NCBI GenBank assembly: GCA_036250195.1
Contig: JAVHZZ010000001.1
Location: 398,836,117 to 398,900,116 of the forward strand
Direction: 5' to 3'
Length of the DNA stretch: 64,000 nucleotides
Source: Mixophyes australis
Taxonomy: Eukaryota > Chordata > Amphibia > Anura > Limnodynastidae
Part shown: positions 45,500 to 58,227 of the stretch, in pieces
Layout: each line of letters starts with the position of its first letter
Numbering within the stretch: the first letter of the stretch is position 1
Notes under the pieces: model-generated
Databases searched by the model: none
What the model saw: only the letters and a program-made list of their open reading frames with translations
What the model was told of the DNA's origin: nothing
Program-made: the position numbers and the translations under genes

Positions 45500-48400
45500 T
45501 TTAGACACAGAACAATGCCTGTCCTTAATTATATCAATCATGGCTCATCTGCTGACCCTTTGTCTGCATGTTTACCTGTGAAAAGGTAAACACAGAAACG
45601 TACAAATCAGGCAGGTCCTGGAACTCCTCAGAAGGCCATTTGCGCATTTAAAAGATAGCTCCCCAAAACAGTAAATGGGCATTCACAACCCAGTGATAGC
45701 TGAAGTCAGACTGGCATTGAGATTTCGGTCTCTGCCAGGTGACAGAGAAGGGACAATTAGTCCCTGAAGTACTGCCATTGTCCTGATCTCTCTCTCCATG
45801 TCTTGGGGAGTAGTGTATCCACCAAAAGTGGAGTGATCAGTGATCTGGAACCGCTGCCATGCTGGTAGCCTCAAAGGAGAGAGCATCTGCATCCCAGGAG
45901 AAGCTTGGATGGACAGCACTCCCTGAGAGTGACTACAATACTGGTGAGGTGTTTTCATAATACCCTGTATGTTTCGTGTTCAAGTGTTAGTAACAGTATA
46001 CCCTGTGAACATTACTTCTAGTGATAGTGGAGGTCTCAGAAAAGACTCCAATAAAGTTGACATTGGAAAGGAAGATTGATATGGGCTGGTGCATAGATAG
46101 GCGAGAACCTTCCCACCTGTATGTGGGGCAGAATGGTGTGGAATAGTGTTGGGCTGGTATAAAGGGCCTGCAAGTGTGGAACGAGTGGGTAGGAGCCTGT
46201 TGAGTATGGGAATCTCAGCTAGGGGAAGAGTCTTTCCCCTACCGGTGGAGTCAGTTGTAACCTAACATAATTGAGTGAGAGGGAGTGAGGTCCGGATGCG
46301 TGTTAAGTAAAAACCAGGTACCCCATCAGCAGCATGGGCAGATGGAAAACCAGTTAGGTGTTCTCAGTGCTGAGACCCTGGAGCAAACCAGAGGTGGGTG
46401 GTATGAGCCACAATAGTATGAGTGGGTTCTAACAACCCTGCATTCACTATGACCCTCAGAGCAGGAGACAACGCCGCCATGCTTCTAAAGAGAGCTGGCT
46501 ATTTTTGGGCTTGGCTGATGAGGGACTGGTGAAAGAGTACGAAGAACCGTCTGCCCAGTATGTTACATTGGGAGAGGCTGACCTTGACCAGGTGGATGAT
46601 AGGAAGCACCGCCTGCAACCCCTCGTTCTCTCCCTGAAAAAGGCCAGTATGACACTCTTAATAACCAGCCTGAGCCTGGTATACAACTGCCCATTTGCGG
46701 GCTTGGAGGATGAACACTTGGCAAGTGAATACCAACTACAGACTGCCAAGTATGTTACACTGTTACACTGGGTGAGCCCTGGGTGAATGACAGGACTTAT
46801 CACCTGCAAACCCTTCTCCCATCCGAGGGAGAAGGACACAGAGTGGACTGTATGGGACAAGCAGGGAACAATTGCCCTGATCAGCTGGACACCAGGAGGC
46901 GCCACTTGCAACCACTTCTTTTCCTTGGGGAAGAAACCACATTGTCGGAAGGGTGGAAGAGAGCGCGCCCACGAGCAAAGTAGGGGAGTCTCTCCTTGCC
47001 CTGGGGGCCAAGTCAAGTTAGACTGGCTGGGTAAAAGAACCAAAGGCCCAGCATGTTGCCGCCTCCGGGTCAGATTGGCGGGAAGAGAGTCAGAGTGATC
47101 CTGCAACCTACTTGCAACCTGTTATAAACCGAGTACCACAACTTAGATTCCAACAGAGTTGCACCCAGGATTTGGCACTGGTTTCCCCAGTCCAGTCAGC
47201 CCTCCCTCTGTGGAGGAAACGCTCCTTCTTGAAGCGCTGGAGGCGGAGAAGCTTTGATGCTCAGGGAAGGAGAACTCTGGTCCATATTTCTCGGATGGCT
47301 GTCTGCTGGGAATACTCAATGTTTTAACTTTGAATAGTGGAGACTTGGCTTTTGAGGGGGGAGAACTGACTACAGGACCTTAATGTCTGGTTACTCCTTT
47401 GCAGCCAGCCATGACGTTTTGGGTGGGAAAAAAGAATAAGACCCGCTCCTGATGTGCCAGAGTTGACATAAGCAAGACACCAAATTGGGAAGTGGGGAAG
47501 TATAGGCCCTTTGCCTAATGGTGGCACCTTGAATTAGAAACCATTGATGTGTGGATCCCACAACCTTAGAACACCAGTAGGGAACTGAGGAACTGTGAAC
47601 TGATTACCTTCCCACCTAACCCAGGGAAAGACTTACTGGATTGTCCAAGCAGCCTGAATTGGAATTGAGGACTGTGGCTACAACTTGCCAGGACATTGGG
47701 TCTAAAAAATGTGGGAGGAATGTGACAAGCCTGTTGAATATCTACTTTTTATCCCTATGCCCTAGCACACATTATGACTATCTACATTTATTATGTGTGT
47801 GTGTTTTTTTAATTCCTCATAGCATGTCTCTGCTCACCCCACACTGTGCTTGAATATCAGACTTAGTATTGGTAATACATGAGATTATTTTATGTTATCT
47901 GTCATATTGTAGGTGAGGTATTGAGGTACTCATGTTAGCCCTAAAACTTTCTATTGTTTAACTATGCCAAAGGAGTAAGTCTAGGTGTATTCTAGATCTG
48001 TAGAAACCATACAATAATAATTAGCTTATCAGGACATGTAGACCAGACTATTGTTTAATAGAAGCTATCTTAAACAACAGGAGATCTAGCTTGATGTAGT
48101 ACCCCCCCCCCCACCTGTTCCAAATCTAGCCAGACAAGTGTTATGCTTAAAGCACAATGGAGAGAATAGACAAAGTTACATTATTCTGTAACCATCTGTA
48201 TAGATTGTAATTATTATGCCCCTGCTATGACATTGCTATTTACCCACAAGTTACAGACTTACAGTGAGTGATTTCTAGGTAAACTGGATAAGGGTTATGA
48301 GTGTATTCACAAGCCAGACATGGTGGCTCTCTTTGATTTAATCACCTTAATTTGGAAATGTGTATTGTATTCTTATGCTTTAAGATTCTAAGACACAGAA

Positions 48401-48900
48401 GAAAACCAAATTCACCCCTACAACCTTTTCTTGTGGTATAAAAAGGAGCAATCAGTGTTCAAGGGATGAAAAAGATGAGGCTGGTATAGGAAATAATGGT
48501 CCTACCAAGTAGCTGAAGATGGAGAACGGGAGAAGGACTACGAGGACCATTGTTCCTCTTCCTTTGATTAAGTTACCCCCGGTCCTGTGAATCTGTGCGC
48601 TCACCAAAAGCGAGGTGACAGTGAAACAGGATCACTGCCTTGATGGCAGTCACTAAGGCTCAGCAATCCCTGAACTTGTGCTAATGAGCATAGAAGGAGC
48701 TGGTAACAAAGTCGTAAGCCTATAGTCGGATTTCTCAAGCTGGCCATAATAGGACCGATATCGTATTGTAAGTACTACCCTTGTGTGCACTGTATATACC
48801 TGTTACTATTACTCCTGTACATATGTTGGCTTTGTGCCTGTTGTGGTTGTTCCGTTAATAAAAGCTACCATTGGTTAAGTTGAGTATCTGCCTTGGTGTA
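45500..48900. other. Intronic region with diverged duplications and LTR-like features
   Basis: Between 46,500 and 47,090 a segment with 'ggcttgg.ggatga', 'cc.agtatgttacactg' and 'cacctgcaacccct' recurs two to three times at about 170-190 bp spacing. At 48,437 a TATAAAAA and at 48,857 an AATAAA lie 420 bp apart in plus orientation, followed by 'agtatctgccttggtgt', a layout like a retroelement LTR with a long R region. No retroviral coding sequence was recognised, and LTR boundaries were not found. A run of ten C is at 48,102-48,111. Confidence 0.3.
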
Positions 48901-51650
48901 AGTATTTATAAGATAATATATTATATAAGAAAATGCTAGATATATACCAGCAAATGATTATTGAACACATGGAATCATTTCTGTTTTGCTTTTTCTTATT
49001 ATATTTTATTGACTGCTTTATAAAAACAAAAAAAATCTAAAATATGTTAACAAAATACGGTTCATTTAACATTACTTTGCCAATCACTTAATTTGGAAGA
49101 GTTCTAACACAAAACTTTTCTTCTTATTGCCAAAGGATCTGATTTTCTGGGAAGCAGTATCAATACCTGACAGCTTCACGCAGCTGGGGGTGAGAGGTCA
49201 GCTTCTAGCTAGCGTTCAACACTAATACACCCACCACTGGGTATCACAATGAATCAACTCTTCGCCAGTGTTTATTAACACTAGTTTCTTTTTTCTCCCT
49301 AATGTCCACCCTTAAATACAATTTGCATTTGATTTCAAATTAAGACTTGGAAGAAATCTGAATTGTGAGAATTAAAAAAAAGGATTTATATAGTTTATAT
49401 TCAACAATAGCTCAAATGCTGGTGTTTAATTCTCAAGGGAAATAATTGATGAATCATGGAATCTGATTAACACAAAACTTTGGAAAAGTTGGTGCAAAGT
49501 AATTTAATTTTAAGACCAGGTTTAGAGACGGTAACTCATTTTTTAAGTCCATAGTATGCCTTTGTTGTAATATTGTGGATATGATTTATAGTTATAAGTT
49601 GGTGGGAATGTGGACGGAGGCCAGGAAGAAGAATCAAAACCAACTAAAGTATTTTCTGAGCGCAATAATTAATGACTTGTTATTTCTAAAATACCACCTC
49701 AGGATTTCAAGCATATCTGAAAGCATTATAAATGTTGAACACATACATAAAAAGGAGTCTAACAGATTGTTTTACTTTTTGTAAAGTGTTCCTTTTCCTT
49801 TACAATGAATGTCTGCCTTTTCCCTTGCTGGAACACAGGTATTAATTTTCATTTGTTAGCTTTTGTATTATTTAATCTTAGCACTCAAGATTAATTCTAA
49901 AATACTTTGTCAAACTTTGTTTCGTCTCCAAACATGTGAAAGAATTTTGGAAGTGGAGTCCTGGAACTGAAAGCATTTTGCTCCTCAGAACAGGGTGAAC
50001 AGTTAACTACAATTCCTCTGGCTACTTTTGCACTGGGAATAGAATGCAAGGCCAAATAACAAAATATGAATACTTTTTCAATTATTTTTTACCCCTGAAT
50101 CTTTAAAGAGATAGTGGGCATCTAAACTCACTGGGGGTGAAACTGGCGCCTCTGCCACTAAATTGTGTATACTGTATATGAATATGTCCACAATTAAAGA
50201 AGAATTTAATATAGTGCAAATAGCATGTGTCTTAACTCATAGCAACAAATCAATACTGCTTTGGATTGCATAGCAAGTGAAGGGAATGTTTTATTAGTAT
50301 GGGTTACATTTTAGCACAGTGTTATTAAATAGTATACACTCTTATGTACATGTATGATTAGAAGGATGCAGTTATTCTACAATACTAAGACACAATGTCA
50401 TCATTTTTGTGGCATGTTTTGTTTTACAAAGGGCATGGAAGCATTTGATTTAATTAAAATTATATGAAAATGACAGCAACAGTAGAAAAGCCTCCAAATG
50501 AACTAACTGGCTGATGGTTATAAGATACAAATAATTATTTTAGAAACCAACTGGATGTCAAATCAATAAAATTACATCACATGGATCAATTCAAAAAAAT
50601 TCCTAAATATTTTAATCAGAAAAAATAAATGGGATCTCTTATCAGTGCTCATACACCAATTGCTGATCCATAATGTATACTGTACGACACATATGGTTTC
50701 CCCGTTACTTTAAAATTGCGTATGAAAATTATGAAACTAAATAAAGATAAGCTATTATTTACATTTTAGACTTCGGCAGAGGATTGATGCTTTATTGTTT
50801 TCACTGATAATAATTATTACTGTAGCATTATAATTTAACAATTACCAGGAATATACAAAGCACTTCCCTAAGTTTTTCATATTTTCTGGATATTTGGAAA
50901 AAAACAGCAGGATCCTATAAATTGTCTTTTTCTGCATGGAACACCTGCTGGAGGATTTTGTGTCCTGTAGATATACTACACTTACGCAAGGCCAATGAAT
51001 AATGGTCAATGGCCGCAAACTGTACAATATCAGCAACACACCACATGTGGTACTAAAAGTACCTATGATCAGAGGCGTTACACTCAATCACCAGGCACTA
51101 TAGCAAAATTTGGGAAGGGGGCAATACTGGTCCATTTGTTCTGGAGGCCCCCCACATTGCTCATGCCTCATAATCATCCAATCAAAATCGATTGACTCAT
51201 TACTAGATATGTTGGTCAATGTTGTTGGAAGATGACATCAGATAGCCACTACTGGCCTGTGTGTGGAGTCATCCAACCATACTAGCAGGCCTCAGTGGCC
51301 CCGGAAGATAGCCAGACCTCATGCAATTTGTCTACTTATGTATGTGGTCAAATTAGATTCTGTACCTGTTACTTGGTGCCCTAGCAGATCGGCATTATCG
51401 TAATGTGTGTCAGCTTTATACATTAAAAAAAGTTACATGCCTTATTATTGTAAAGAACCCCAGGTGCTTACCAAACAGGAAATACCAAGCTCCAAATAGT
51501 TACCGCAGTTTCACAACACTGTAGCACACACACACACTCACACTATCCTAATAAAGATGGTTAATATAGATAAATTAGTAGCAAAGTGATTTTAAGACCA
51601 ATCAAATTAACCATAACAATAAGACATGTCATCAGTACTACAAACATATA
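48900..51650. other. DCHS2 intron sequence, nothing recognised
   Basis: AT-rich, with no exon or clear repeat. 'cagaggcgttacac' at 51,070 resembles a hAT-type end, but no partner end or target duplication was found. Confidence 0.4.
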
Positions 51651-51656
51651 ACAAAC

Positions 51657-51808
51657 CTATAAGAGCTTTTTATTTCTCGATCGAGGATAGCATTTGTCGA
51701 AAGGATGCCCCATCTTGAATCAATTGAAAATGCTTTATTTTCATTACCATCCACAATAGTGTAATCTATCTGTCCATTAAGACCACTGTCTGCATCTGTG
51801 GCGAAAAC
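51657..51808 (-). CDS. DCHS2: DCHS2 exon, cadherin repeat core
   Basis: This 152-bp exon encodes residues 511-560. It starts VFATDADSGLNGQIDYTI, the canonical calcium-binding 'ATDADSG.NG' box, and ends GILSTNAILDREIKSSYR, with the last Arg codon split. The acceptor has a run of T (TTTTTTTTTACAG). The donor is ATAG|GTTTGT, which is weaker than consensus. A 10.3-kb intron follows. Confidence 0.9.
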
Positions 51809-52653
51809 CTGTAAAAAAAATGAGTATTATGTGGTACATTGCAAGAAAGTGCTGTATTATTTCATCTTACAGTAAAGTGGGAGCAGTGGGAGACCCACTG
51901 TATATATAGTACTCCCATGTCACTCACAGGGGGGTGATGTTTCCCTTCAATTTAATATTTTACTATTTTACTCAAAACTGTTTCATTAGAACTCAAGAAA
52001 GGAAACAAATGCTAATCATTTCTAGGTAGCAGAGTAGCACCCCCATACCATGATAACATAAGTCATTGAAGACACGTTTACATACATTACAAAGATTAAA
52101 CACACCAGATTTGGCACTTAGGCGGTGCACTAAAATGCATACACAATCTGTACTATAACACACACAAACACAGACACACTTTCTTCTCCACAACACAGAG
52201 AACACATTGCACTACAACACACCCTTACAGATTCAATTACACATACAACAGCCAGGTCTCTTTTGCGGTATTCACTTTCAATACATGGTAGGAAAACAAC
52301 TGAGAGATCAACCATAGAAATGCAACCTCCAGGTTTATAAAATAATCTACTAAGGCTTTAAAATTTAGAGAAAGTATCAACTGCCAGTAAAAAAAATTTA
52401 ATAAATTTGTGGTGTGGTTTTAAGCCCAGAATATTTATAATCTCATAAAATTTCCTACAATTTTAATGCTGTAAATCAAGAACTTAAATTAAAAATATCT
52501 GTAGGAAAAATATTTTACATCTGGGATAAAATCCATGAAACATGTACTGGTTGTAAGATAAAGTAAAACAAAAGTAACTATCATGCATTTAACTGCCCTT
52601 TAACTGCTATATCTTCAACGTCAAAAGTACATGACTTTGTGCATTTACTGTAC

Positions 52654-52865
52654 CTGGATAACAAGCAGATTGTAACCCTGACCTTCCAGAGCCGATGTAG
52701 CGTGATGGTCTCCGTCAAACACTGGCGGGTTATCATTCTCATCTTGGATTACCACTGATACTCCACAGTATGCCGCAGAGACACTGCTTTCAGCAGAGAT
52801 GATTACATTCATTGTATGTCTGAATTCATAGTCAAGCCATGATGGTTCCTTCACTGTGAGTTCTC
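52654..52865 (-). CDS. DCHS2: DCHS2 exon, cadherin repeat end and next repeat start
   Basis: This 212-bp exon encodes residues 440-510. It contains LTVKEPSWLDYE, the strand CGVSVVIQDENDNPPVFDGD with an intact calcium linker, and the start of the next repeat ending NLLVIQ. The acceptor is CATCTTACAG|GAGAA and the donor is CAG|GTACAG. It ends in phase 0. Confidence 0.9.
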
Positions 52866-53760
52866 CTGTAAGATGACGTGTAGCACATCTATATTGTTTA
52901 GCAAACCTCATAATCTCTAATGAGAACATTTCAGTGGATTTTATTTCCCCAATAAATATAACTATAATCTCCATCACTTCCTTTTATTACTTACTACTGA
53001 ACTTGGTGAGCTAGATTTTCCAAAAGAGTATTTTGCTGTAGCAAGTGCTTTGTTGTTAAGGCAAATATGTTTAAAGATAGCAGATTTTTGGGGGGAAAAT
53101 GAATGAAATTAGCTACCAACTTGCATCATAATCCAATTTAATAAAAGTTGCACATAATCGAACTGGATATTGAAGGATTAATATTAGTATTATTAATAGT
53201 TGAACTAACATAAGTATTATATTATTTTAACTGGTAATTGTTACCTCTTTACGCATTCATTATGAAGTGGTATTAACGTTATATTGAAGACATATCTACT
53301 GATGAATTGTATGCATTTGCTTTGTTTTATTTCTTCTTTGGGCTATACTTAGCGTTTGATCACTTCAATTAAGATTTGTGTCCTATTATCTTCATTTACT
53401 ATCATCAGTTGTCTTTAATTATATTTACACCACACAAAATTTGCTTTCCCATCGAATATCATAATGTAACATGTAGTGTTTGTCTCTAGTGGCTCCATGT
53501 ATGAAGACTATTTACCCCTAATAACACAGAAAGGTCTTTAGTGGCACAGATGAAAAAAAAATACTCATTTAAAATGACAGCAGATGCCTTTGTTCCTGGG
53601 CCAGCCCATTTGTGGTATTTGCATGACTGGGGTAGGTAGTTGAGTAATTGTTGGGGTACATTTATGATGTCTTACCTAATGGGTGACAGCAAACAAAAGA
53701 AAAAAAAATGATTTCCCTTTCTTTTATCTATTGTTTCCTGCAATATATAAAAAAATGTAC

Positions 53761-53871
53761 CTGTTTCAGAATTTAATGTAAAGGCCTCTGTGTCTCCGCT
53801 GAATAACCTGTAGATGATGGTTTCTTTACTTGGCTTATGTAGTTTGGCCTCTACAGTCACCACTGCTGTAC
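53761..53871 (-). CDS. DCHS2: DCHS2 exon, middle of a cadherin repeat
   Basis: This 111-bp exon encodes residues 403-439, including the repeat core ETIIYRLFSGDTEAFTLNSE. The acceptor is AAAAACAG|GTACAG, with a weak pyrimidine tract. The donor is AAACAG|GTACAT. It starts and ends in the same phase, so skipping it would not break the frame. Confidence 0.86.
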
Positions 53872-54491
53872 CTGTTTTTAGAAACCATAGAGAGAATTTG
53901 TTGACACATGGACACATTCTAGATTTTTAATGCAATGTAACTGATACAATATCAGTGAAGTCAACATTTCAGTGTATGATCTGGACATTATTAAAGATAA
54001 ACCAAACACGTAATAAAATAGTTAAAATATAAAGAAAATATATAATAATCTTTACCACCAAGTGAAATGTTGGTGCCAAGTCCAAGCCATGACATATAAA
54101 CTACATCAGAAAATGTCAGTGATAAATCAGTGTTATAATAGACAAATACACACAATTTATTTTCACACAGCTACAAAAATACTACTGACATTTCACATGT
54201 GTGTTTTGTCACCACAATTATAACGTTTATAGTACTTTTAAACTTAATCACTATGATATTTTTAACACTTTTGTACCGGCCATTTATATCACTGCTAGAA
54301 GATGTCCATGTTCTTGTTGCATCAGCAGTATATGCCATTAGTCCTATGTTTGTACACATGTCTACATACTGTGATATAGATGACTTCTATGTTATATAAT
54401 CAGAATGCACCACTAATACTAGAATATACTCATGTGTTACTGTGAAATAAGTGCTCTGATACAGTGTTATTATAAAAAATCTGAAACCAAC

Positions 54492-55352
54492 CTGATTCAC
54501 TATTTTCCATCATGAGGACTTCATAAACACTATGCACAAAGGAAATCTCTTTTTCCAGGCCTTCTAGGTCAATTGTCACAAGACCTGTTGATGTCCTTGC
54601 TGGGACACCAAGATCTGAAGCCTCCACTTTGAGAACTGCTTTCCTGAAGGAATCAGAAGACAGTGGCATCTGGAGTTGGATTTCTCCTGTTTCCTGATTA
54701 ATATGGAAGAATGGATCAGGTGTCACCAGACTATACACCACTGTTCCATTCAAGCCTAGATCGAGGTCACTTGCATGTACAATAGCAATAGTTGCATTGA
54801 CCACGGTTTGGGGAGAAACGGGAACTTGAACAAGGTCCACTGAAAGTAATGGCACATTATCATTGATATCTTCAATATGCACCAAAACTTTGGCAGAGGC
54901 ACTTTTTGGACCATGAATGCTACCGTCAGTAGCCATTGCCCTGAACACATATTGGTATTTACGTTCTCGATCCAAAGCTTTTGCAGTCATTATATTTCCA
55001 GTTGTTTTGTTTATAGTGAAAACACCTTGTGTATCATCAATCAAAGAGTACATTACTTCTCCATTTAATCCCTCATCTATATCAAAAGCCTGAAGGCTCA
55101 AAACCAATGATCCAATAGTTAAGTCCTCTCTCACAGAAGTGCGGTACTGGCTCTTAGGGAATGTAGGCGGATTGTCATTTTCATCTAAAACCTTAATGTG
55201 CAGTTTTGCTGTTGTGCTCTTTCGGGGGCTGCCCAGGTCATGACATTCAACGATAATGGTAAAATTGCTGACATCCTCTCTATCCATGCTGCGTGTGGTC
55301 CAGAGCTCTCCTGACGTGTTATTGATGGCAAAATATCCGCCTGGGTTTCCAC
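54492..55352 (-). CDS. DCHS2: DCHS2 exon encoding about three cadherin repeats
   Basis: This 861-bp exon encodes residues 116-402. It completes one repeat (ends DENDNPPTF), carries one full repeat (DIDEGLNG, TTGNI..A..LDRE, ends DINDNVP) and another full repeat with DLDLGLNG and INQETGEIQL, then starts a fifth. The linker between the fourth and fifth repeats reads IDLEGLEKE instead of a DxNDN motif, so calcium binding there is probably weak or absent. The acceptor is CTTCTGAAG|GTGG and the donor is ATCAG|GTTGGT. Both ends split a Gly codon after its first base. Confidence 0.93.
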
Positions 55353-55824
55353 CTTCAGAAGGAAAGAGACATAAAACAAAAACTGACACTAAAAGACAGG
55401 CAAGTGGAAATATATATTATGGTAACACCATGCAAAATTTGTTAATTCCAATAGCATGAAGCATTTTTGCTTGTACAGCGAGTGTTTAAGTGTCTCTGGC
55501 ATATGACTGCCTTCTGATTGAATTAAACCTGTATTTAATTTAAATCAGTGGGTGGCACTGACAGTAAATGAAGAATGCCTTATCCATTACAGAGAAATGA
55601 CTCTGCCAGATGTGAGCCCTTCCTTAAGTCTGACACACCTTATAAAATATATATCTTACTATGGCTGCACTGAAGAATTCCAAACGGCTCTATGTTACAG
55701 CGAAAACTCCAAAAGCAACAACTAGTTTGCATTGTTTTCTGGCTGCAAAGTTTGTCATGAAATCAAAGCTGCAATTCCATCATAGATGAACATTAAGTAG
55801 ATATATGGGCATAAATTGTTGTTA

Positions 55825-56115
55825 TGGGCAGGACAATGGCACAGTGGCTTTGATGACTCACAGCACCGGGGTCATGAGTACAATTCCGACTAGGACCCTA
55901 TCTGTGTGGTAGTTGTATGGTTTGTGTGGGCTTTCTCCAGGTGCTCCCACAGTCCAAAGATACTAGTAGGTTAATTGGCTTCTGCAAAATGGACCCTAGT
56001 CTGTCTGTGTTTGTGGTAGGGGGTTTAGATTGTAAGCTCCAGGGCAAAGACTGATGTGAATGACTGCAAATTATCTGTAAAGTTCTGTGTAATATAATTT
56101 GCACTAAATAAATGA
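55825..56115 (+). repeat. tRNA-derived SINE with central conserved domain and L2-like tail
   Basis: The head contains an A-box-like TGGCACAGTGG (55,837-55,847) and a B-box-like GTACAATTCCG (about 55,879), both decayed. The middle ('tgtggtagttgtatgg', 'ctttctccaggtgctcccac', 'agtccaaagata') fits the V-SINE-type conserved core of fish and amphibian SINEs. The tail 'tagattgtaagctccagggc' to 'aaataaatgatta' is L2-like. Recognition is from family knowledge. Confidence 0.7.
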
Positions 56116-56144
56116 TTAAAATAATGTACATGTATTAATATGAT

Positions 56145-56452
56145 GGGTCTGATTTATTAAGGAGAACAAAGCATAAAAAAGGAGTAAGTTTGCACCTGGG
56201 CAAAACCATGTTGCATTGGAGGGTAAAGTAAATTTAAAATGTGGGGACAGATTTATAGTTGGGGTAGGGCATGTTCTAGATCAGCTTTAAATTTCAGTGT
56301 AAACATAAGGCTTTCAAGTATTTGCGTGCTAGATGAAAAAGCAGCCAGTACTTAACTGTGCAAAATAATAAAATAATTTGCACCCCTTCCATTGTAACAT
56401 GGTTTGTCAGGAGCAAACGTACATCTTTTTTTGCTTTGCTCTCCTTAATTAC
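56145..56452. repeat. GGGCCTGATTC-type MITE, degraded ends
   Basis: It starts 'gggtctgatttattaaggag' and ends 'tttgctctccttaatt', with the family interior ('ccatgttgcattggagggta', 'agtatttgcgtgctagatga'). The right terminus is lost. Confidence 0.7.
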
Positions 56453-57056
56453 TCTTTATGAGAATAATGCATTTTTAATTCAATGCAAAGACTTAATCAC
56501 TAGCATAGAGGTTAGTGCCTGCAAGAAAGTGACTGAAGCAATATGTTAATACTGTCAACTATATTATTCTGACCTCAATGAAATATTAAAAAAAAGAAAG
56601 GGACAGTGCCCTGTAACATGGATCTATAGGAATCTGAGTAAAACAATATACTTGATGAGCATTGTGGTCCTTATGGTAATAGGCTCAAGGATGAGACAGC
56701 ACATTACGTCATGTAAATAAAATCATGTTTATATGAATAGTAAACCACTATGAATAATCATCATGCATGTGAAGGGGACACCAAATAACAATATTTCTGG
56801 AAAAAACTTTAAATTATAAAAGTGTATTAATATATAAGAAATTAGAAAACAATAAAAAGTATAACAATTAAATGTGTTAAGGTAAATATTAAAATATGAA
56901 ATATAACATGCATATAAAACAGAAAAAAACACAAATATTAACTTTGCAAAGTCCCTATAACACTAAACATGTAATAAACTGCTCAGCACTGGCAAATCAT
57001 GTATGCAATATTAAGTTAAACATCTGTTCAGACAGTTTAGCAGTATCATTAATTAC

Positions 57057-57266
57057 CAATTATTTGGAAATGTACTCTGCCATTGTTGCCAGCATCCTTG
57101 TCTACGGCCAACACTTTGTGAATTATTCCCAGATCTTGGTTTTCTGGGACATGAATCTCAGCCTCAGGAAGTAAAAGCTCAGGAGCATTATCATTCTCAT
57201 CCAGGACTTTGCAGACAATGGTTGTTGAACTGGAGAATGAGGGGGATCCACCATCTGTCACAAGTA
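57057..57266 (-). CDS. DCHS2: DCHS2 exon, end of one cadherin repeat and start of the next
   Basis: This 210-bp exon encodes residues 46-115. The acceptor is placed at CATTAG|TACTT because this restores VLVTDGGSPS, the normal end of a cadherin repeat. A second AG twelve bases further in (GACAG|ATGG) is phase compatible but would delete four residues of that strand. The exon carries the calcium linker DENDNAPE, then the next repeat's VPENQDLG and AVDKDAGNNG calcium motifs. The donor is ATTG|GTAATT. Confidence 0.88.
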
Positions 57267-58092
57267 CTAATGATGAAGAAATTACAGTAAATGCTCACTC
57301 AGCTTAAATGTGTGGGATAGTACGTAACAAAGCGCTCAAACATAATTTAAAGTATTGAATGTAAACATGTGTAACAAATGAATAGTAATACTGAAACACT
57401 GAAAGTACTGCAAACTGCAAAGGAAGAGGCTATAGCAAGAAGCTATAACATGGAGACAGGTTTTCAGCTTCTCTATCTCTAGATAATGTAACTGTTTATA
57501 GGTTTGCAATGTGATTAGTGCACTTGTAAGAATAAACCAATTAATAACGCCTGTTGTATGCACGCAAAAGTAAAACAGGATACACACCTAATTCAGCTGT
57601 ACAGGAAAATGTAATATATATGCCTATGTGTGGAATTAAGGTTTTGGAAACTGTTAGTAGCTGAACAAAGATTATGAGAACATTTGTTTGCTCCAGTTCC
57701 ACCATCTTTACCTAGCTCCGCCTCCATTGTTCTGTATCCTGTCTTTCGTCCTGGTCTGATGCTTATAACTCCTGACTCTGCTATCTTACATTTCTGCCTA
57801 TCTGTGTGGAACATATTCACCAACAGCATCTGTCCCCAGGGTTTTTTCAGGAATGGGAAAAATAAGGCTTGGGTGATCCATCAATAAAGTAAAAGTGTGG
57901 GGGATGTTAGGGGCCCTGTTTGTGACATAGGCCTGTAGCTCTGTAGCACATTGGTAACCCAACCTTTAATGTTTACAAGACTGTATTGTGAAACAAACCA
58001 CTGTTCTTTCTAAAACTTATAAGGCTCAAACATTTCTTCATTGTGGACAAATGGTCAACACAAGCTATATAAGTGGTTAGTACAGCATTTAC

Positions 58093-58227
58093 CTTTAATA
58101 GTAAAATGATCCTGTTTCTCTCTGTCAAATGTAGCCGCTGAAATTAACTCTCCAGTCTCAGTGTTTATTCTGAAAAGCTCATGGTCTGGACCTGGCATTA
58201 TGTGATAGGTAAGCATAGAGTTGAATC
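58093..58227 (-). CDS. DCHS2: DCHS2 exon (first in window), part of a cadherin repeat
   Basis: This 135-bp exon encodes residues 1-45 of the visible protein. It follows a TTTTTTCAG acceptor and ends AAAG|GTAAAT. It carries the second half of a cadherin repeat: the strand FRINTETGELISAATFDREK has the family's 'I...TGEL....DRE' pattern. It begins with two bases of a split codon (xGA, probably Gly) and ends with one base completed by the next exon. The upstream exon was not found before position 64,000, so the preceding intron exceeds 5.7 kb. Confidence 0.88.

Larger units (their letters stand above)
28890..58227 (-). other. DCHS2: Dachsous-type protocadherin locus, 3' ten exons (partial gene)
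   Basis: Ten exons on the minus strand join into one open frame of 4,850 nt, which starts two bases inside a codon and ends at a TGA. The product is the C-terminal 1,616 residues of a giant cadherin: about 12 extracellular cadherin repeats, one membrane segment near residues 1240-1264 and a tail of about 350 residues. Dachsous proteins bind FAT cadherins between neighbouring cells and act in planar cell polarity and growth control (family knowledge). The tail contains GSYNWDYLLSWEPRFQ and the PPPLIT.VAQPG block typical of vertebrate dachsous proteins. The serine/acid-rich SRVPDSGIPRDSD stretch and the large introns favour DCHS2 over DCHS1. All nine splice junctions are GT-AG and phase compatible. 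Signal peptide and early repeats lie beyond the right edge. The DCHS2 versus DCHS1 choice is recognition from memory, not a search. Confidence 0.88.

Noticed and set aside
46456..47106. 216-codon minus-strand ORF
   Set aside because: No recognised domain, and the opposite strand holds overlapping open frames over diverged duplications. It is better explained as repeat sequence.
51070..51175. hAT-like element starting CAGAGGCGTTACAC
   Set aside because: The end looks right, but no matching right terminus or 8-bp duplication was found.
55837..55890. tRNA gene
   Set aside because: Only A-box- and B-box-like motifs remain, with no cloverleaf and with a SINE core and tail attached, so it is a SINE head.
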